Assembly: GCA_934437985.1 (NCBI GenBank)
Contig: CAKSBI010000029.1
Coordinates: forward strand, 1-29,903
Length of the DNA stretch: 29,903 nt
DNA from: an uncultured Lachnospiraceae bacterium
GTDB taxonomy: Bacteria; Bacillota; Clostridia; Lachnospirales; Lachnospiraceae
Direction: 5' to 3'
Both the position numbers and the translations under genes were made by a program. Below the pieces are notes generated by a model. It was given only the letters and a program-made list of their open reading frames with translations, was not told the origin of the DNA and did no database searches. Shown piece after piece: positions 25,387 through 29,903 of the stretch; position 1 is the stretch's first letter; each line of letters begins with the position of its first letter.

Positions 25387-25549
25387 CCATTATCTCTCCA
25401 CTATTTTCATCAATATCTGACAAAGCATTATTAACAATATCCGTTATCTTTCCCTTAAATACTAATACAAGTGCAATTAATATAACCATAATCAGAATTA
25501 TCTCCACAACACCTACAGCATCTTCTTCATTCCAAAACTCTTTAACCAT
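25379..25549 (-). CDS. Flp-type (Flp1-like) type IVb pilin
   Basis: This 56-aa gene encodes the probable major pilin. It reads MVKEFWNEEDAVGVVEIIL, then a hydrophobic helix to about residue 31 and a short tail ending in GEIMGE. E16 would be at +5 if cleavage occurs after A11, so the -1 residue is alanine instead of the usual glycine. AAGGGG lies 8 nt before the ATG. It starts 18 nt after tadBC stops and overlaps the DUF5702 start by 8 nt. Operon position and hydrophobic pattern make the call firm. Confidence 0.9.
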   Translation of the reverse strand: MVKEFWNEEDAVGVVEIILIMVILIALVLVFKGKITDIVNNALSDIDENSGEIMGE

Positions 25550-25567
25550 TCAGATTACCCCTTTCTT

Positions 25568-27139
25568 CTACATCGCCCTGATTGCAGGAACCATAACTAT
25601 AATCAATATAAGCATAAACTGCAGCATCATTGGCAGCAGTAATTTTGATGAAGCTTCTTCACCAAGCTGCTTCATTGTCTCGCGCCTTTGCACTAATGCA
25701 TCTATAGAGGTCAGCCTTAGCTGTTCAATCAACCTCTTATTGCCCTTTTTGAGATTCTGGCTTAACATTGCACTTAGCTTCATATACGGAAGCAGCTGCA
25801 GTCTTCTGCCAAACCGTTCATATGCCTCTGCTTCCGGTATCCCCCTTGCCATATCATTTCCCGTCTGTATCATTTCCTCATATATATAACGCACTTTTCC
25901 ATTCTGTTTCTTTTTTATTAAATAATCAGAACACATCCTGTCCCACGCACCACGCATATTGATACCAGAGCCAAGCAGCAGTATGAATCTGTTAACCATC
26001 TCCGGATAGTCAAGCATCAATTGTTCGTTTCTCCTCTTCAACTGATTATTAAGCCTGCTAACCATCATGTAGGGCACCCCAATTATAACAGCAATGGTTA
26101 TTATCAAAATATACATTATCGATTCGTTTGCATACAGATACACATATACTGACAGGGCAGCACATGCAGGAACTACAGCCAGCATTGTATTACACAGCTT
26201 ATGAAACCATTTGCAAAACATGGATTCTGCCTTGTTGCCATACAACGTTACACACTTGGATTTAATCCCATATAATGCCTTTTTTAATCCGGCTGCCATA
26301 AGGAATCTGTATAACCACATACCATTTACCGTCCGGTTCCTTTTACAGCTGTCATGTATACCCTCCTTTGATATCACCATATCTGAATATAAGTCAATAT
26401 TCATAATCCTGTTACCAATAAGCCATGAGCTGCCATATATTAAAAGGCATCCTGACATCACACAGATTCCAAACAGATTATTATACAAAATGTCCAGATA
26501 ACCTTTAGAAAAAACAGACATAAACACAATAATTGCAACAGGCATAAGATTCATTATTTTATTTTCATATTTTTTTGCTGCAATCATAGTTGTAATCTCG
26601 TTGTTAACCTCATGCCTGCTATGTATCACATCAATTGTCTGACTGGCAATTGCCACCATATCCCCACCACTTCTTTTAGATATACTAATCATCTCAGCAA
26701 AGGTAATGATATCAGATATACCACTCTTTACTGCCAGCTCCCTGAATAACATCTCTACAGGCCTGTTCATCTCAATGCCACGGCACATCAGATTCAGTTC
26801 GCCAATTATAATTGCATTACTATCATATATAAGCAGCAGCTCTTTTTTTGCCTCAAATATTGCATTTTCAAGCGAATATCCGGCTGAAAGCAATGAAGAC
26901 AGGCAGCTGAGCAGTTCCTCAAATTCACATTCCAGGGTTTTCTTGCGTTTTGATATCATATTATTTGTATAGGTTCTATAAGATATATACAGACATACAG
27001 GCATGGCTGCCAGACATATCCACAGATTTTTATAGAAAACATAAACAATAATTAAATCAATCAATACTGCCGTGACCATTATATAAAATATATCTCTCAT
27101 CCCCGGACTGTAGCGATTATAGTTAACCTTCCCAGTCAT
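25568..27139 (-). CDS. Fused TadB-TadC inner-membrane platform protein
   Basis: TadB and TadC are T2SSF/GspF-type membrane proteins that form the platform of the Flp pilus machine; they are usually two genes of about 300 aa. This 523-aa product contains both. The first T2SSF unit (about 70-205) has FEELLSCLSSLLSAGYSLENA and ISKRSGGDMVAIASQTIDVI nearby; the second (about 375-517) has DYPEMVNRFILLLGSGINMRG and ALVQRRETMKQLGEEASSKL before LLPMMLQFMLILIIVMVP. Hydrophobic segments lie at about 17-55, 195-240 and 315-360 between and around them. It overlaps tadA by ATGA (27136-27139). There is no frameshift or stop between halves, so the fusion appears genuine. Confidence 0.88.
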   Translation of the reverse strand: MTGKVNYNRYSPGMRDIFYIMVTAVLIDLIIVYVFYKNLWICLAAMPVCLYISYRTYTNNMISKRKKTLECEFEELLSCLSSLLSAGYSLENAIFEAKKELLLIYDSNAIIIGELNLMCRGIEMNRPVEMLFRELAVKSGISDIITFAEMISISKRSGGDMVAIASQTIDVIHSRHEVNNEITTMIAAKKYENKIMNLMPVAIIVFMSVFSKGYLDILYNNLFGICVMSGCLLIYGSSWLIGNRIMNIDLYSDMVISKEGIHDSCKRNRTVNGMWLYRFLMAAGLKKALYGIKSKCVTLYGNKAESMFCKWFHKLCNTMLAVVPACAALSVYVYLYANESIMYILIITIAVIIGVPYMMVSRLNNQLKRRNEQLMLDYPEMVNRFILLLGSGINMRGAWDRMCSDYLIKKKQNGKVRYIYEEMIQTGNDMARGIPEAEAYERFGRRLQLLPYMKLSAMLSQNLKKGNKRLIEQLRLTSIDALVQRRETMKQLGEEASSKLLLPMMLQFMLILIIVMVPAIRAM

Positions 27140-28290
27140 ATGCGCTCACCAACCCATTCTCCAGTTTTTTTCATAGCTCCGGCACTGCCAAGCTCATAGA
27201 GCGGATTAATAATAATCTCATCATTCTCACAATATACCTGTGATATTTCAAGCACTTTTCTTGATCTGTCAGGCATTCTGCCAAGCTGGACAATTATATC
27301 TATAGCCGCACCGATCATCCGCCTTATTGCCTGCATGGAAAATGCATTTTCAAGAAGCACAAGCGTTTCAAGACGCGTTATCATATCCTTTGCACTATTG
27401 GCATGACAGGTAGACAGGCTGCCCCTATGCCCTGTGTTCATTGCCTGCAGCATATCAATAGCCTCTTTTCCCCTGACCTCTCCAACTATAATCCTGTCCG
27501 GTCTCATTCTGAGGCTTGCTTTAATAAGCATCCGTATATCTACCTCATTTTCCCCTTCAATATTGGCATTTCTCGTTTCCAGACGGACAAGATTGCTTAT
27601 ACTCTGAAGTCTTAATTCTGCTGAATCCTCTATCGTGATTACACGCTCATCAGCAGGGATACAGCCGGACAACACATTAAGAAATGTTGTCTTACCGGAT
27701 CCCGTGCCACCTGATACGATCATGCTGTACTTCCCGGCTACAAGGTCTCTGAGAAATTCTGCCACTTCCTCCGTTACTACCCCCATCTTTATGTACTTTT
27801 CCATCGTAAAGTCCATCTTTGGAAACTTCCGTATCGTAACAACCGGTCCTTCAATCGCAATGGGAGGCATTACAATATTAACCCTCGAACCATCCGCAAG
27901 TCTTACATCAGCAATAGGGGCTGATTCATTAACAATCCTATTGTGGCCCGCAACAATTGTCTGTACTACATCCTCAAGCTTTTTTCTGCTGTCAAAGCCA
28001 CAATGGTACTTCTCTAACCTGCCATTACGCTCAATAAATATATTGCCAGCTCCATTAATCATAATGTCACTTATACTGTCATCCTCAAGCAGATCTGACA
28101 GGACATCGTATCTCCTGAGGGAATTATAGACATCATTTCTAAGCCTTATTTTATCACTGACTGATATGTACTGCGGTATCGCCATTATATGTTCATCAAT
28201 GCGCTGCAGAATCAATTGGTCATCTGTAAGCTCCCCTGCCATAGTATCTGACAGAACCTCATTTTTGATCTTCTCCTTAATACTGTTCAT
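27136..28290 (-). CDS. tadA: TadA/CpaF pilus-assembly ATPase
   Basis: A 384-aa hexameric secretion ATPase of the GspE/VirB11 superfamily that powers Flp pilus assembly at the cytoplasmic face. Motifs in order: the N-terminal domain with DDSISDIMINGAGNIFIERNG (70-90), GSRVNIVMPP, Walker A GGTGSGKTT (194-202), the Asp box ITIEDSAEL (219-227), Walker B RIIVGEVRG (266-274) and the His box STCHANSA (293-300). All catalytic residues are intact. AGGG lies before the ATG. It overlaps the TadZ-like gene by 14 nt and tadBC by 4 nt, implying tight translational coupling. Confidence 0.96.
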   Translation of the reverse strand: MNSIKEKIKNEVLSDTMAGELTDDQLILQRIDEHIMAIPQYISVSDKIRLRNDVYNSLRRYDVLSDLLEDDSISDIMINGAGNIFIERNGRLEKYHCGFDSRKKLEDVVQTIVAGHNRIVNESAPIADVRLADGSRVNIVMPPIAIEGPVVTIRKFPKMDFTMEKYIKMGVVTEEVAEFLRDLVAGKYSMIVSGGTGSGKTTFLNVLSGCIPADERVITIEDSAELRLQSISNLVRLETRNANIEGENEVDIRMLIKASLRMRPDRIIVGEVRGKEAIDMLQAMNTGHRGSLSTCHANSAKDMITRLETLVLLENAFSMQAIRRMIGAAIDIIVQLGRMPDRSRKVLEISQVYCENDEIIINPLYELGSAGAMKKTGEWVGERI

Positions 28291-29236
28291 ACGTTTCCCT
28301 TATCCATCCCATTCTTCCGGCAGGGTCATTCTGCCACCAATCGGGTAGCCTTATCCATTTTGCCCTGTCCATTACATCTGATCCCATACCATTATTGTAA
28401 TCCCTCTTCAGATGATTGATCCGCTCCCCATCCGCATTATACGGCACCGGCATGAGTATACTTTTACAATATTCTAAAATAGTTGCTGACACATCCCCGG
28501 CCACACCCAGGTCTACTATCACATACTTGTACTCTGAAAGCTCTGCAAGCTTATCAAACAGCTGCCCTGCCTGTTCTTTGTCCAGACTATACAGATCCAG
28601 ATAATTCTTCACGCCGGGCAGTGATTCATATGCACCTATATGCTTACTAAGCGCAGGCAGACGATATGAAAGTATATCCTCCTCGCCATTTGACAGATAA
28701 TACAGCAATTCACTCAGCCCATCCTCACCCTCACCATCATATGTCGTAAACATTGCCATATTAATGAATAATGTTCTTCCTCTCTCTCCGGTATACCCGG
28801 CTAATGCTCTTGCATACTGCTCACGCTCCTGCTCATAACATGGCGAAAAGCACCCGATCATATCCGGCCCTTCCACCCTGATACTACATTTTTTCCCATC
28901 ATCACCAATCTCCTCAGCAAGGAATTCATACAGCTGTCTTAAAATTATATCCATTCGCTGATACTTGTATATTGATGGATAACCTGTATCCTTTACGTAT
29001 CTGGTTTCTGACAGCAAAACAACCCTTTTGCAATGCATGTCAGCTGCGGCAGACTCCGGTACTTCCTCTGTAAGCAGAACATCAGTGCTTTCATTTGATA
29101 CACAGTTTTCAAGACTTTCCTCATTAGTAAATGTCTTTACTGTTATTCTCTCCCTTTCATGTCTCCCACAGTATTCTGAAAATGCATCTGCATACCGTGA
29201 ATCATGTGAAAATAATACAATCCTAGCTCTCCCCAT
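28277..29236 (-). CDS. TadZ/CpaE-like protein with degenerate P-loop
   Basis: TadZ proteins localise the Tad machine; they combine an N-terminal receiver-like domain and a MinD/ParA-like ATPase domain. Here residues 1-110 are receiver-like (RIVLFSHDSRYADAF, then DVLLTEE and KRVVLLSE) and about 118-319 correspond to the ATPase fold (IGCFSP at 127-132, YKYVIVDLG further on). The P-loop position reads GCFSPCYEQEREQYARAL (128-145): the Gly-Lys-Thr of the deviant Walker A motif is gone, so ATP binding is probably lost. I chose ATG 29236, which has GGAGG 5 nt upstream and overlaps the tadV stop as TAATG; ATG 29248 overlaps that ribosome binding site. Confidence 0.78.
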   Translation of the reverse strand: MGRARIVLFSHDSRYADAFSEYCGRHERERITVKTFTNEESLENCVSNESTDVLLTEEVPESAAADMHCKRVVLLSETRYVKDTGYPSIYKYQRMDIILRQLYEFLAEEIGDDGKKCSIRVEGPDMIGCFSPCYEQEREQYARALAGYTGERGRTLFINMAMFTTYDGEGEDGLSELLYYLSNGEEDILSYRLPALSKHIGAYESLPGVKNYLDLYSLDKEQAGQLFDKLAELSEYKYVIVDLGVAGDVSATILEYCKSILMPVPYNADGERINHLKRDYNNGMGSDVMDRAKWIRLPDWWQNDPAGRMGWIRETYEQY

Positions 29237-29784
29237 TAAAACCTCCATATAAATCCGACATTGCTTAATACTCCACTGTAAACTGCCATAAACCCTGCTC
29301 CAATTGCAACACTGAAAGGTATAACCACCATATCCCCATCTCTTTTCTTAACATAATAAGGCTGCGGACTCTTCCTGCATGATAACTCTGAAACATACTG
29401 CCTGAAATAAGACAAACGACTGACCAGATACCCATAACGGATACATTTGATAATAGAGAATACACCTCCGATAATAACTGCCACTTCAAATACTTCAATA
29501 GCGTGACTTACCCCGGTAAAACCACTTATAACTGATAGCAGCTTAATATCCCCTGCTCCGATCATCTTAAACCTGAATAAAAATAATAAAAGAAATATAG
29601 ATACTATAACGTTCAGACACCAGCATATAAACCCTGCTAATCCATGAGCACAGACCGAAAACAGCCCTCCTGCCATCCAGCCTGTAATTATCAGTTCATT
29701 GCTGATACGGTAACCCCTGACATCTTCCAATGCTGCCAGAACCAGAATTGCGGTCAGACAACATTCTTTTATAATTCCCCTCAC
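29236..29784 (-). CDS. tadV: A24-family prepilin peptidase (TadV/CpaA)
   Basis: The first gene of the tad operon encodes a 182-aa membrane aspartic peptidase that removes prepilin leaders. Both active-site aspartates are in canonical context: D21 in ALEDVRGYRIS and D79 in GAGDIKLL. Several hydrophobic segments surround them and a charged loop covers about 130-160 (SCRKSPQPYYVKKRDGD). I chose GTG 29784: AGGG lies 7 nt before it and the predicted transcription start (about 29801) lies downstream of the alternative GTG at 29817, which therefore would not be transcribed. It should process the Flp pilin and perhaps the TadE-like proteins. Confidence 0.85.
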   Translation of the reverse strand: MRGIIKECCLTAILVLAALEDVRGYRISNELIITGWMAGGLFSVCAHGLAGFICWCLNVIVSIFLLLFLFRFKMIGAGDIKLLSVISGFTGVSHAIEVFEVAVIIGGVFSIIKCIRYGYLVSRLSYFRQYVSELSCRKSPQPYYVKKRDGDMVVIPFSVAIGAGFMAVYSGVLSNVGFIWRF

Positions 29785-29807
29785 TTCCTTTCCCTGTTGT
29801 ATTTTGT

Positions 29808-29836
29808 ATGATATCACTCAGTATAATGCAAGTCAA
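29808..29836 (-). promoter_or_regulatory. Promoter of the tad operon
   Basis: Minus strand TTGACT (29831-29836), 17 nt, TATCAT (29808-29813), giving a start near 29801 and a leader of about 17 nt. No other promoter of this quality was seen within the operon down to 21284. Confidence 0.5.
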
Positions 29837-29903
29837 TATATGTCGGACAAAAAATATAACCAAAATTACTTACAATAATATAGCTGTCCTGCACAAAAAT
29901 ATT

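Noticed and set aside
1..29903. CRISPR array, tRNA, rRNA, insertion sequence or prophage
   Set aside because: No regularly spaced identical repeats, cloverleaf sequences, rRNA stretches, transposases or phage structural genes were recognised on either strand.

Overview
The window looks like a chromosomal segment of an anaerobic, low-GC, Gram-positive Clostridia, most likely Lachnospiraceae. The reasons are a secreted GH10 xylanase with ricin-type domains, a BadF/HgdC-type radical activase system, a clostridial 2[4Fe-4S] ferredoxin, MecA, consensus SigA promoters, strong AGGAGG ribosome binding sites and a Firmicutes-style tad pilus operon. No rRNA, tRNA, CRISPR array, transposase or prophage gene was found. 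Family assignments come from recognised motifs, not from database searches.

Region 1 (1-6,900). A minus-strand xylanase is divergent from a plus-strand pair of iron-sulfur proteins (416 aa HgdB-like and 974 aa double activase). The xylanase has a near-consensus promoter overlaid by several related dyads of the type TATTGTG/CACAATA, so it is probably repressor-controlled. Region 2 (6,900-11,600), plus strand: a long perfect hairpin of unknown nature, a glucose-family PTS EIICB permease, a chorismate mutase with an ACT-like tail, phosphopentomutase (deoB) and ispF with an unusual Cys-rich tail. Region 3 (11,600-15,400): a small unknown protein with a long, possibly structured leader, mecA, a DUF1858-type CxxC protein, a MATE exporter and a short divergent ferredoxin gene.

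Region 4 (15,400-21,270), minus strand: a housekeeping run with one strong promoter in front of a rhomboid protease, followed by a flavodoxin-SCP2 fusion, a HIT protein, murG, an unknown membrane protein and pgi. Gaps are mostly 2-20 nt in the first four genes, so they are probably cotranscribed.

Region 5 (21,280-29,840), minus strand: a complete, tightly packed tad/Flp pilus operon read from its own promoter at about 29,820. The order is tadV (prepilin peptidase), a degenerate tadZ, tadA ATPase, a fused tadB-tadC, a short Flp pilin gene, a large DUF5702/TadG-like protein, a TadE-like pseudopilin with two His/Cys repeats, a second prepilin peptidase, a second TadE-like pseudopilin and a small membrane protein. 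This operon holds the most unusual features: two A24 peptidases (one with GFAD instead of GxGD), a TadZ without a P-loop, a TadB-TadC fusion, an in-frame amber codon followed by 62 conserved-looking codons that end in an ATGA overlap, and a pseudopilin with putative metal-binding repeats. It is the best candidate in the window for a divergent, little-described system.
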